DNA from: an uncultured Maribacter sp.
Lineage (GTDB): Bacteria > Bacteroidota > Bacteroidia > Flavobacteriales > Flavobacteriaceae
DNA length: 64,000 bases
NCBI RefSeq assembly: GCF_947500405.1
Contig: NZ_CANMRY010000005.1
Location: 186,001 to 250,000, forward strand
Reading direction: 5' to 3'
Each line of letters begins with the position of its first letter. Position 1 is the stretch's first letter. A program made the translations under genes and the position numbers. The notes below the pieces were generated by a model, which was given only the letters and a program-made list of their open reading frames with translations, was not told the origin of the DNA and made no database searches. This document shows positions 37,299 to 46,143 of this stretch, piece by piece.

Positions 37299-37330
37299 AA
37301 AATACCTCAGGGAAAATCCCTGAGGTATTT
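37299..37330 (-). terminator. Intrinsic terminator after the Lys/Glu-rich gene
   Basis: AAATACCTCAGGGA and TCCCTGAGGTATTT form a perfect 14-bp stem with an AAA loop. On the minus strand it is followed by a seven-T run, so it ends the gene at 37375. Confidence 0.85.
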
Positions 37331-37374
37331 ATAAGAAAATAATCTTTAAAATTTAACTATCTGGAAAAAACAGC

Positions 37375-37977
37375 TTACTGTTTTTTAAGCAGCTTTGCTA
37401 ATTTAGATTTGTCTTTAGCAATAGCGTTAGTTTCCTTTTCTATTTTCCCGTTAATTTTTTCAATAGCAACAGGAGACAAACTACCTTTAGCTTTTCCTTT
37501 TGCTAATTTAGATTGCAGCTTACTTATTTGTTTTTCACTTTTAGCAATACCCTTCTTTTTACTAGAAATAGCTTTTGCCAATTTTTCCGCTTTTTTTGCT
37601 TCTTTTTCGGCTTTTTTTATTTCTTTTTCTGCTTTCTTAGCTTTTTTCTCTGCTTTCTCTATTTTCTTTTCCGCTTCTTTTTGCTCCTTCTCTTCTGCTT
37701 CTTTAATGGCATCTTCATCCATTTCAACCGCTTCTTCTTCTTTTTCTACCTCTTTTATTTCAATTTCGGCTTCCACCCTTTCCTCAATTTCTGTTTCTAA
37801 AGGAGTAGCTTCTTCTAGAGTCATTTCTGTAGCTGTAGTAACATCTACTTCTGTTGGTATTCCATCTTCTCCCACTACTTCTGCAGGTACAACCTCTTGT
37901 ACTATAGTTTCTTGCGCATTGGCAATACTAACTGCAAAAGAGCTCACTATTAAGGCACATTTTAATACATTTTTCAT
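37375..37977 (-). CDS. Exported Lys/Glu-rich coiled-coil protein
   Basis: A 200-residue low-complexity protein. A signal peptide (1-21, ending ANAQ) is followed by an acidic segment (~25-95, rich in Glu, Val and Thr), then an almost continuous Lys/Glu/Ala helix with heptad-like KKAEKE units (~95-140), and a basic C-terminal part with Ser/Ala/Lys. It is likely a long periplasmic single helix or coiled coil, strongly bipolar in charge. I recognise no family. The opposite strand is open for ~200 codons in the same region, but that is a product of biased codon use. It has its own terminator. Confidence 0.72.
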   Translation of the reverse strand: MKNVLKCALIVSSFAVSIANAQETIVQEVVPAEVVGEDGIPTEVDVTTATEMTLEEATPLETEIEERVEAEIEIKEVEKEEEAVEMDEDAIKEAEEKEQKEAEKKIEKAEKKAKKAEKEIKKAEKEAKKAEKLAKAISSKKKGIAKSEKQISKLQSKLAKGKAKGSLSPVAIEKINGKIEKETNAIAKDKSKLAKLLKKQ

Positions 37978-38117
37978 TTTCTTTTTTTTAATGTTAATGG
38001 TAAATTAATTGATACGAATTTAAATTATTTTTTAATATAAAAACCAAACAAATAAGTAACCTTCACAAAAAATAGAGACACCTATTTCTATTTTCATTTT
38101 ACTTATTTTTGCTAAAG

Positions 38118-39521
38118 ATGCAAACAACAATAAACGATACTATAATTGCTTTAGCTACACCTTCTGGTGCAGGTGCTATTGCTGTAATACGCCTTTCTGG
38201 GCCAAATGCTATTGTAATAGCATCTAACCATTTTATATCTTCATTTAATAAGAAACTAAAAAAGCAAAAAAGTCACACTATTCTTTTAGGAAATATTGTA
38301 GATGGAGATAGAACTTTAGATCAAGTACTAGTTTCTGTATTTAAAAACCCTAATTCGTATACCGGAGAAAATGTAGTAGAAATATCTTGTCACGGTTCTC
38401 CATATATTCAACAACAAATAATTCAGCTATTTTTAAGAAATGGTTGCCGAATGGCAAATGCGGGAGAGTTTACCCTAAGAGCTTTTTTAAATGGCAAGAT
38501 GGATTTAAGTCAGGCTGAAGCCGTTGCCGATTTAATTTCTTCCGAAAACGAAGCATCGCACCAAATAGCCATGCAACAAATGCGCGGTGGTTTTAGTAAT
38601 GAAATTAAAAGTTTAAGAGATCAATTATTAAACTTTGCCTCTTTAATAGAGTTAGAGTTAGATTTTGCTGAGGAAGATGTAGAATTTGCAGACCGTTCTG
38701 CTTTTGTTTCCCTTGTAAATAAAATTAATACGGTCTTAAAAGGACTTATAGATTCTTTTGCTGTTGGGAACGTTATAAAAAATGGTATTCCTGTGGCCAT
38801 TGTTGGGGAACCCAATGTAGGTAAATCTACCTTATTAAATGCCCTATTAAATGAAGAAAGGGCTATTGTAAGCGATATTGCAGGTACTACTAGAGATACT
38901 ATAGAAGATGAAATTTCTATTGGCGGTATTGGTTTTCGTTTTATAGATACCGCAGGTATTAGAGATACTAAAGATGTTGTTGAAAATATTGGTATTAAAA
39001 AAACTTTTGAAAAAATAGAACAAGCGCAGGTAGTTCTATTTTTAGTAGATGCAAAAGAAGTGCAGAGTACAGACTTAGGAATTCAGAGTTTAGTAATAGA
39101 AATTGAAAAAATAAAAAACAAATACCCTCTAAAGCCTTTACTTGTAATAGCCAATAAAAGAGATATACTTTCTACAAAAGAAATAGAACATTTTTCCTCT
39201 ATTGTATCTAACCTCTTACCTATTTCTGCAAAAACTGGCGAAGGTGTTGAGGCTTTAAAAAACAAATTACTCGAGTTTGTAAATACAGGAGCCTTACGTA
39301 ATAACGAAACCATTGTTACCAATACCAGACATTACGATTCTTTACTTAAAGCACTAGAAGCCATACAAAAAGTACAATTTGGTATAGACGAAGAACTCCC
39401 TAGCGACCTTATGGCTATAGATGTTAAAGATGCCTTATACCATCTTGGAGAGATCACAGGGCAAGTCACCAACGATGAGCTTTTAGGTAATATTTTTGCA
39501 AATTTTTGTATCGGCAAGTAG
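38118..39521 (+). CDS. mnmE: tRNA modification GTPase MnmE
   Basis: With MnmG it forms cmnm5U at the wobble position of several tRNAs. The protein (~467 residues) has the N-terminal folate-binding domain (TIIALATPSGAGAIAVIRLSG, split here by family signatures), a Ras-like G domain with GEPNVGKSTLLNALL (~230), DTAGIRD and NKRD, and the C-terminal FCIGK, whose Cys is functional. The frame opens at a TTG (38109), but the ATG at 38118 is more likely; TATTTTTG (38104-38111) immediately before it is a possible -7 element. The 3' end is a candidate integration site (see 39522). Confidence 0.95.
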   Translation: MQTTINDTIIALATPSGAGAIAVIRLSGPNAIVIASNHFISSFNKKLKKQKSHTILLGNIVDGDRTLDQVLVSVFKNPNSYTGENVVEISCHGSPYIQQQIIQLFLRNGCRMANAGEFTLRAFLNGKMDLSQAEAVADLISSENEASHQIAMQQMRGGFSNEIKSLRDQLLNFASLIELELDFAEEDVEFADRSAFVSLVNKINTVLKGLIDSFAVGNVIKNGIPVAIVGEPNVGKSTLLNALLNEERAIVSDIAGTTRDTIEDEISIGGIGFRFIDTAGIRDTKDVVENIGIKKTFEKIEQAQVVLFLVDAKEVQSTDLGIQSLVIEIEKIKNKYPLKPLLVIANKRDILSTKEIEHFSSIVSNLLPISAKTGEGVEALKNKLLEFVNTGALRNNETIVTNTRHYDSLLKALEAIQKVQFGIDEELPSDLMAIDVKDALYHLGEITGQVTNDELLGNIFANFCIGK

Positions 39522-39535
39522 TTGATTATCAATTA
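39522..39535. repeat. Candidate attachment core at the mnmE 3' end (left)
   Basis: TTGATTATCAATTA begins just after the mnmE stop and recurs as an exact inverted copy at 41391-41404. The core TTGATTATCAA is nearly palindromic, so the pair also reads as a direct repeat with one central mismatch, as tyrosine-recombinase cores often do. Confidence 0.4.
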
Positions 39536-39821
39536 ATTAAAAAAATAATTACCACAAAAAATACTATCGTATTAGAAATACTACCTTGGTACTATAACCG
39601 GCGAGATTACATTAGGGTAATTTTTTATATTCCACTTGCTATTTTATGTACCAGAAAGTAGAACTACACCCTATAATCTCAACGACAAAAAATGATAGTA
39701 TAAACATATGTATATTAAAGTTTTTTCTGTCAAAATGACAACTTATCATCTGAATATCAACAATTCTATGACATTTATAAAGATTTGTTAAAATGGTTAG
39801 GTTTTTGCTGGTTATAATTCT
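39536..39821. other. Gene-free leader of the island
   Basis: About 286 bp. A 33-codon frame without a start codon ends just before the 39822 gene (..NDNLSSEYQQFYDIYKDLL..) and may be a gene remnant, but the evidence is weak. No promoter of the TTG/TAnnTTTG type stands out. Confidence 0.3.
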
Positions 39822-41252
39822 ATGAAAATTAGTGAAAGGTATAATTTAAGTAAAACTCAAGCTGAACTCGATTTTATTGATATAGATACATCTGAAGATA
39901 TGCCATTATTCTTAGACCCGTTTTTTTTAGGGACTAGAACTGATAAATGGTCAATCAATGCATCTAGAACAATTAGAAGTTTTTTTCAAAAAGTAATCGA
40001 TTTAATAATCTCGAAAAAAGAGAACGAAGCTAAAGCCTTATTCGATTATCTTCACGAGCCTAATTCGACCTGTTTAGGTATGTCTATAGGTAAACCTAGA
40101 GGGAGAGGTGTAGGCTTTACTGACACAGACAAAATATATAATAGCCTTTCAAAAAGCAAAGCCATCCAGACTGGACTTGTAAGAGATATAGAAGATAGTA
40201 CTTTGTTTATAGACAATTTCGGAAAAGATAAACTTTCAGATATGGCTACAAATATTATAACTGGTCATTTAGTAGAATACACAAAGAACCAATGCAATCT
40301 GCATGATATTCCATTAACTGAAAATATCCCATCTGGATATTTTTGGGATTCTATAAGTGAAAGCTGGATTACTGAATATTCTGAAATGTTGGTAGTTGAA
40401 GGAGAAGTTAAGCTTTTAGTTCCCAAAGGAATTGTTTCTTTTGCAAAATCGTATACCCCCGATAGATATTGCCAGCATTATGTTCTAAATTTTTTGCAAA
40501 ATGAGCATCTTAGATTAAATACAGCATTGGTTGAAAAAAGAACGAATGGGGAGCGATATGTAACTAAAAAAAGCCTCAAAGAGCAATTACCAAAGGAAAT
40601 GAAAGAGTTCTTGAGAGATTTTACAATAAAGCATCCAGAACTTTTAGAGCGATTTAAAAATGAAACAAAAATAGAATCTCTTAACAATCTAGAATTTTCA
40701 GAATTTAACGTAAATAAATTAATAGATTCATTAACTAATCGTTTATTAGAAATAAATTCTGGTAGGGATACTGCTGACGATTTTCATAATATAATTATTG
40801 GAATACTTGAAGTAATATTTTATCCACATTTGTTAAACCCGACTAAAGAATATGCAATTCATCAAGGTAGGAAGAGGGTTGATATAACATTTGACAATGG
40901 TGCGAAAGATGGTATTTTTAATAGATTATCAAATAATATGGGCATTCCAAGCTCATACATCTATGTGGAATGTAAAAACTATTCAACAGATGTTGCTAAT
41001 CCTGAGCTTGACCAATTATCAGGACGATTTTCTGTAAATAATGGGCAAGTCGGGTTCTTAGTATGTCGTTCAATTAATAATATGGAATTATTCATTGAAA
41101 GGTGCAGAGATACTTATAAAGATGGTCGTGGGTTGGTCATTCCAATTGTAGATGATGATATTAATGAATTATTAAAAAATTATAACGATTGGGATTACAG
41201 CTACACAGAAAAGTTTTTATCGGATAGGATAAGGAAAATAGTAATTAGTTAA
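39822..41252 (+). CDS. Unrecognised protein with a PD-(D/E)XK nuclease-like C-terminal domain
   Basis: A 476-residue cytoplasmic protein with no signal peptide or membrane segment. Residues ~1-330 are mostly helical with no domain that I recognise; an early motif is PLFLDPFFLG. Residues ~340-420 carry the signature of a restriction-like nuclease: RKRVDITF (Asp 354) followed by YVECKNY (Glu 383, Lys 385), then DQLSGRF and a hydrophobic strand GFLVCR. A role in defence against foreign DNA is possible because the gene is alone in a small island next to mnmE, but no partner methylase or NTPase is present. The call is from motif spacing only. Confidence 0.65.
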   Translation: MKISERYNLSKTQAELDFIDIDTSEDMPLFLDPFFLGTRTDKWSINASRTIRSFFQKVIDLIISKKENEAKALFDYLHEPNSTCLGMSIGKPRGRGVGFTDTDKIYNSLSKSKAIQTGLVRDIEDSTLFIDNFGKDKLSDMATNIITGHLVEYTKNQCNLHDIPLTENIPSGYFWDSISESWITEYSEMLVVEGEVKLLVPKGIVSFAKSYTPDRYCQHYVLNFLQNEHLRLNTALVEKRTNGERYVTKKSLKEQLPKEMKEFLRDFTIKHPELLERFKNETKIESLNNLEFSEFNVNKLIDSLTNRLLEINSGRDTADDFHNIIIGILEVIFYPHLLNPTKEYAIHQGRKRVDITFDNGAKDGIFNRLSNNMGIPSSYIYVECKNYSTDVANPELDQLSGRFSVNNGQVGFLVCRSINNMELFIERCRDTYKDGRGLVIPIVDDDINELLKNYNDWDYSYTEKFLSDRIRKIVIS

Positions 41253-41326
41253 TTATAGAATTTGATTTAAATAGCCCTCTAATAGAAGATTATGAAAGTA
41301 AGGCTAAAGATGAAAACGAATCCTAA
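41249..41326 (+). pseudogene. Possible 3' remnant of a lost gene
   Basis: An open frame of 25 codons with coding-like composition (EFDLNSPLIEDYESKAKDENE, then stop) but no start codon, overlapping the end of the preceding gene out of frame. It resembles the tail of a truncated gene rather than a functional ORF. Confidence 0.25.
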
Positions 41327-41330
41327 AATC

Positions 41331-41351
41331 AAGTTAGTTAGTAACTAACTT
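41331..41351. repeat. Perfect 21-bp palindrome
   Basis: AAGTTAGTTA and TAACTAACTT flank a single G. The one-base loop makes a terminator unlikely; a protein-binding dyad (recombinase or repressor) is more plausible. Confidence 0.55.
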
Positions 41352-41358
41352 CGAATAT

Positions 41359-41380
41359 TTTGTACCCCATTTGCACCCCA
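41359..41380. repeat. Two adjacent 11-bp direct repeats
   Basis: TTTGTACCCCA (41359-41369) is followed immediately by TTTGCACCCCA (41370-41380), one mismatch. The 11-bp period puts both copies on the same DNA face, as in integrase arm-type sites. It is 10 bp from the right-hand core. Confidence 0.5.
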
Positions 41381-41390
41381 AAACCGTAAC

Positions 41391-41404
41391 TAATTGATAA
41401 TCAA
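41391..41404. repeat. Candidate attachment core (right)
   Basis: TAATTGATAATCAA is the exact reverse complement of the sequence after mnmE at 39522-39535. Together with the arm-like repeats it marks the likely right end of the island. Between here and the HTCS gene (41656) I see only AT-rich DNA. Confidence 0.4.
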
Positions 41405-41656
41405 TATAAGTTATTTTCTGTATTGGAAAACAACTCTACTATAGCTTGCAATAACTAAATGTAAATAACTATAAATAAAACAGTTATAATTATTAATGTT
41501 TTACTTGCCTTTCTTTTATAAGTTTATATTTTCACTCCTCATTATTTGGTTAGGAACAACAACTAAGATTGCATAAAATATTCTAGCTACATACATCTTT
41601 ATGTTAAGGCTAACTGTAACAATTTGCGTTGCACATATAACATAACTTAGATATTC

Positions 41657-44600
41657 TTAAATTTTTTCCTTAAAAGTTTTAATATAATCGCTTGGTGTTT
41701 GTCCAAATTGTTTTTTAAAACATGTTCTAAAATACTTAGCGTCTGAAAAACCAACCATAAAAACAACTTCGGTAATAGAATATTGACCAGAGAGAATGAG
41801 TGTGGCTGCTCGTTTTATTCGAATAGTTCTTATGAATTCTGAAGTAGATTGCCCTGTAATAGATTTTATTTTGTTATGAAGTGAGGATCTACTCATACCA
41901 ATATCTAGTGAAAATTTTTCAACCGAGTAATCTGAATTATCAATATTTTTATCAATATATTTAAAAGATTTTTTTAAGAAGTTTTTATCTAGTTTACTAG
42001 ACAATTCTTTCCAACTGGAAGGTGTAGATTTTGTCTTGAATTTTTCAGCCCATTGTTGTTTTGTTTTTAAAATATTGTTAACCCTAAGTCTTAAAATCTC
42101 CATATTAAATGGTTTTAACACAAACTCATCTGCACCAGCTTCTAGACCTTCTTTCTCATTTTCTAACCCTAGTTTTGCTGTAAGTATTATAACTGGGATA
42201 TGGCTTGTGCTAATATCATTTTTTATTATTTTACACATCTCAACACCATTCATTATAGGCATCATTAAATCTGATATAATGATATCTGGCCCCATTTTTA
42301 ATGCAATATCTAATCCTTCTTTTCCATTTTTAGCACATATTACTTTGTAATAGCTTTCAAAGTAATTAGATAAATATTCTCTTAAATCGGTATTATCTTC
42401 AACTACTAATAATGTTGGTGTTTCTTTACTGTGCACTACCTTTTTTGTAGTTTCTGGAAGTGTTATTAAAGCGCTCTTAAAATCTTTAACTTCATTTTTA
42501 ACGAAACTAAAATTATATTGTTTTGGCTGGATTTCGAGCATAGAATCATTTTCATATTCCTCTTTAGATATAGGAATTGAAACGGTACAGGTGGTTCCTT
42601 TATTTACAACACTATCCATGAAAATATTGCCTTTATGAATTTTAACTAATCGCTTTGTATACGCTAAGCCAAGGCCAGAACCGGTTTGTATACTATTACT
42701 TTCTTTTTTAACTTGATAAAACCTTTCAAATACACTTGATAAATCTTCGCTAGCTATTCCAATACCTTCATCTACAACTTTTATGATGGCGCAAACTTTA
42801 CCATTAATAATTTCTTTATCTAAAATTAAATCAATGCTTTTATCAGGAGGTGTAAACTTAAAAGCATTCGATAATAAATTATAAACAACTTTTTCAATTT
42901 TATCATTGTCAAACCAACCCATTATTGATTTTTCACTAGTTTGAAACTTGAAATTTACTTGTCTTTCAGCCGCAATTTCCTCAAATGCATTATAAATTTC
43001 GGTTAAAAAACTTACAAAATCGCCTTCTTCTACTATCAAATTTACATTGCCAGATTCTGCACTTCTGAAGTCTAATAATTGATTAATTAACTTTAATAAA
43101 CGTGTTGAATTTTTATACATTATAGCATTTAAACGCTGTAAATATTTAGCATCATTACTTCCCTCCATAATTTGCTGTAGAGGTCCAATTATAAGTGTTA
43201 ATGGTGTTCTTAATTCATGAGATATATTTGTGAAAAATCTTAATTTCATTTGATTTATCTCTTCTGATTTTTCATGTAAAGCACTTTCTAATTTTATTTG
43301 ATTTTTTAATTTTATTTGATTCCATCTTACTTTATTTACAATAAAAGCAATTATTCCTAATAGCAAAATAAAAAATATAATTGCTCCTGTTGTTAGGTAC
43401 CAAGGTGGTGTAATTGTTATCATTATTACCTTTGGAACATCACTCCAAACCGAAGAGCTATTAGAGCCATATACTTTAAAAACGTAATCTCCTGGCGGCA
43501 CGTTGGTATACGATGCAAATTTACGATCTTGACCTATAGTTTTATGAGTTTTTTCTTCAAACCCTTCTAGGACAAACTTGTACTTGTTTTTTTTAGGGTT
43601 TGAAAAATGCATACTTGAAAATTCAAATTCAAAAGAATTTAAATGATATGGAAGTACAATTTTTTTGGTAGCATTTATACCTTCAGTTAATATAACTCTA
43701 CCATTTATTTTTTCATTAACCTTAATAGGTTCATTAAATAGTTTAAAATTTGTAAGTGTTACTTGTGGTTTTTGAGTATTAACTGTAAAATTATTGGGAT
43801 GAAAAAAAGTAAACCCACCTACTCCTCCAGATAACATCATCCCTGACGATGTAAATTCCATAGCATTATCTGCAAACTGATTGACATTAAAGCCATCTTC
43901 TTTTTCAAAATATATTATCTTTCCCGTACTAGGGTTTAATTTAGAAACTTGTCTTGTATGAATGCACCAAATATTTCCCTCAAAATCCTCTTTTACTTGA
44001 GAAACAACATCATTAGGTAAACCATCTTTAACCGTATAATTAGTAAATTTATAAGCATCTCTATTAGAATAACTTAAACGGTTTAACCCTCCTCCATAAG
44101 TTCCAATATAAAAATCCCCATTTTTAGCTTGATGAATATCTACTACATGGTTGCTACTTAAAGTATTTTTATCTTCAGGGTTACTGTAAAATTTTTCAAA
44201 AGTTACTTCACCAGTTGAGGAACGATTTAATTTATTTAACCCATTAACCGTAGCTACCCATATAACTCCTTGGTTGTCTTCTATAATATCTCTAATATTA
44301 TTACTAGATAAACTTGTAGAATCTTTACTAGACGCATTATAATTAACCGTATAATAAGAGTTGGTTTGCTTATTAAAACTTATTTTTATTAAACCCTTTT
44401 CCCATGAACCAATCCAAATATTTCCTTTTCGGTCTTCTTCTATAGCAAAAACCTGAGTATCAATTATATCTCCTAAATTATCTTTTACATCATCAATTTC
44501 ATTAATCTTGTAAGTTCCGTATTTATCACTATAATCTATTTTAAACAATCCGTTTAAAGCCCCTACCCATATTGCCCCTTCACTATCACTAATTAAACGC

Positions 44601-45919
44601 TTTACTTCTGGGAATAATGTGGCTTTATCTGTTTTTATGCCGCTAATGGAATCTAAGTAAATTATAGGTGAACCAGATATATTGGGTACATTATTTTTAA
44701 ACACGTCTTTATCTAAAGCAGCAATAACCCCATTCTGTGTTCCAAACCAAAAATTCCCTTTTTTGTCTTCACACAAAGTAACTATTTGAGATTTGAACAA
44801 CTGTGATGAATATTTATTATCTAAATACTCGGTTGAATTGTAAAAAGAATGACTCTCTAAATCCATTTTAAACAGACCGTTGGTTAAAGCACATAACCAC
44901 AAAACATTAGAGTTATCAATAAAAATTTTTTGAATATCTTGATTGGCTATTTCATTTTTTAGTTGTTTGTCATTCGATAAATTTTTAATCTCTCCAGACT
45001 CAATATTATAGTTTAGTAGCAGCCTATTTCCTGCAATCCAGATTCTACCTTCTTTATCTCCGGACATATTAATAAGGCGCTGTTCTTTTAATTGGCTACG
45101 GACTATACTTTTCTTAAGTTTTATTGTTTTAGATTCAACAACTTCTAAATCAGCATTTAATTTTACATTTAACAACTCAAGCGCATCATTTATTATCCAT
45201 AAAGTGTTTTTTGGATATTCTAAAATGTCAAGTACGGCACTTTTACTATCAAACAACGCATCTGTGTAACCTGTAGCCTTAATAGACAATTTTGGAGTTG
45301 TACCATCTCTTATAATATCAATTTGATGTAGTTTAGAAGTCTTAGAGGGTGTTAACAACCAAAATTTACCATTTGCAGAAGGCTTAATATTTTCAATGTC
45401 TAATTTAAACCCTTCATATTTATTTAAAAAAAACTCATATTTTAATTTTCCTTGATCATCAATTTCAAAAAACTTTATACCGTCTAAAGAATTAATAAAG
45501 AAAATGCCCGATTCCGTCTGGTATATGTTATTTCTACTTGTAAAATCAAGGGTATCACCTGCCTCAAAATAAGTATCAATTTTTCCTGTGTCAGGGTTTA
45601 TTCTATTAAGTCCAGATATGGTTCCTACCCAAATATAACCATCTTTGTCTTCAAACAATTTAAATATAACACTACTGCTTAACCCTTTATCACTTACTCC
45701 ATAATTATATTGCTCCATGGAGTAGCCATCATATTTATTTACCCCATTTAAAGTGGCAAACCATAAGTAACCATTCTTGTCTTGAATAATACTAGTAACT
45801 CTATTATGAGATAAACCTTGGTCCCCTCCTATTTGATGTAATCGCCATTGCGAAAACATAGTAGTATAAATAAGCAGAAAAAAAACTGCTAAATAAAGTC
45901 TTCTTGTATTTAATATCAT
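41657..45919 (-). CDS. Hybrid two-component system regulator (HTCS) of the polysaccharide locus
   Basis: A 1420-residue one-protein sensor and regulator spanning the inner membrane. A signal (~1-23) precedes two seven-bladed propeller sets made of reg_prop repeats (..GYLWFATLNGVNKYD.., ~30-690), a Y_Y_Y domain (~745-835), one membrane segment (~840-862), a HisKA with NISHELRTPLTL (His about 900), HATPase (NLLSNAFKF, GSGLGLAYT), a receiver with DLMMPIMNG (Asp about 1218), and an AraC-type helix-turn-helix (~1320-1415). The family senses oligosaccharides in the periplasm and activates its own PUL. It is the best candidate to bind the shared motif upstream of the sulfatase, GH78 and susC. Confidence 0.95.
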   Translation of the reverse strand: MILNTRRLYLAVFFLLIYTTMFSQWRLHQIGGDQGLSHNRVTSIIQDKNGYLWFATLNGVNKYDGYSMEQYNYGVSDKGLSSSVIFKLFEDKDGYIWVGTISGLNRINPDTGKIDTYFEAGDTLDFTSRNNIYQTESGIFFINSLDGIKFFEIDDQGKLKYEFFLNKYEGFKLDIENIKPSANGKFWLLTPSKTSKLHQIDIIRDGTTPKLSIKATGYTDALFDSKSAVLDILEYPKNTLWIINDALELLNVKLNADLEVVESKTIKLKKSIVRSQLKEQRLINMSGDKEGRIWIAGNRLLLNYNIESGEIKNLSNDKQLKNEIANQDIQKIFIDNSNVLWLCALTNGLFKMDLESHSFYNSTEYLDNKYSSQLFKSQIVTLCEDKKGNFWFGTQNGVIAALDKDVFKNNVPNISGSPIIYLDSISGIKTDKATLFPEVKRLISDSEGAIWVGALNGLFKIDYSDKYGTYKINEIDDVKDNLGDIIDTQVFAIEEDRKGNIWIGSWEKGLIKISFNKQTNSYYTVNYNASSKDSTSLSSNNIRDIIEDNQGVIWVATVNGLNKLNRSSTGEVTFEKFYSNPEDKNTLSSNHVVDIHQAKNGDFYIGTYGGGLNRLSYSNRDAYKFTNYTVKDGLPNDVVSQVKEDFEGNIWCIHTRQVSKLNPSTGKIIYFEKEDGFNVNQFADNAMEFTSSGMMLSGGVGGFTFFHPNNFTVNTQKPQVTLTNFKLFNEPIKVNEKINGRVILTEGINATKKIVLPYHLNSFEFEFSSMHFSNPKKNKYKFVLEGFEEKTHKTIGQDRKFASYTNVPPGDYVFKVYGSNSSSVWSDVPKVIMITITPPWYLTTGAIIFFILLLGIIAFIVNKVRWNQIKLKNQIKLESALHEKSEEINQMKLRFFTNISHELRTPLTLIIGPLQQIMEGSNDAKYLQRLNAIMYKNSTRLLKLINQLLDFRSAESGNVNLIVEEGDFVSFLTEIYNAFEEIAAERQVNFKFQTSEKSIMGWFDNDKIEKVVYNLLSNAFKFTPPDKSIDLILDKEIINGKVCAIIKVVDEGIGIASEDLSSVFERFYQVKKESNSIQTGSGLGLAYTKRLVKIHKGNIFMDSVVNKGTTCTVSIPISKEEYENDSMLEIQPKQYNFSFVKNEVKDFKSALITLPETTKKVVHSKETPTLLVVEDNTDLREYLSNYFESYYKVICAKNGKEGLDIALKMGPDIIISDLMMPIMNGVEMCKIIKNDISTSHIPVIILTAKLGLENEKEGLEAGADEFVLKPFNMEILRLRVNNILKTKQQWAEKFKTKSTPSSWKELSSKLDKNFLKKSFKYIDKNIDNSDYSVEKFSLDIGMSRSSLHNKIKSITGQSTSEFIRTIRIKRAATLILSGQYSITEVVFMVGFSDAKYFRTCFKKQFGQTPSDYIKTFKEKI

Positions 45920-46143
45920 TTATAATAAAACCTTTGCTAAATATAAGTATAAACAATTTTTAAATAACCTTGCAAAAAAACAATATATATAGGATGATTT
46001 TAATTAAAAAATATTGATTATACTTATATATTCATATTGACTACAGTGCAATGTTAAAAAACAACTGGTGAAACAAAACCAATACACCCATTTAAGAATC
46101 AATTCTTAAGTTTTATAGTATATTAAACTCTATATTAACTACT

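Noticed and set aside
37561..37700. Internal tandem repeats in the Lys/Glu-rich gene as a minisatellite or CRISPR
   Set aside because: The repeats are degenerate at the DNA level and follow codon choice for Lys/Glu; no constant repeat with unique spacers.
37409..38008. A 199-codon plus-strand open frame opposite the Lys/Glu-rich gene
   Set aside because: It encodes a Ser/Phe-rich sequence that is the antisense image of AAA/GAA codons; no start context or protein-like pattern. The minus-strand gene has a signal peptide and its own terminator.
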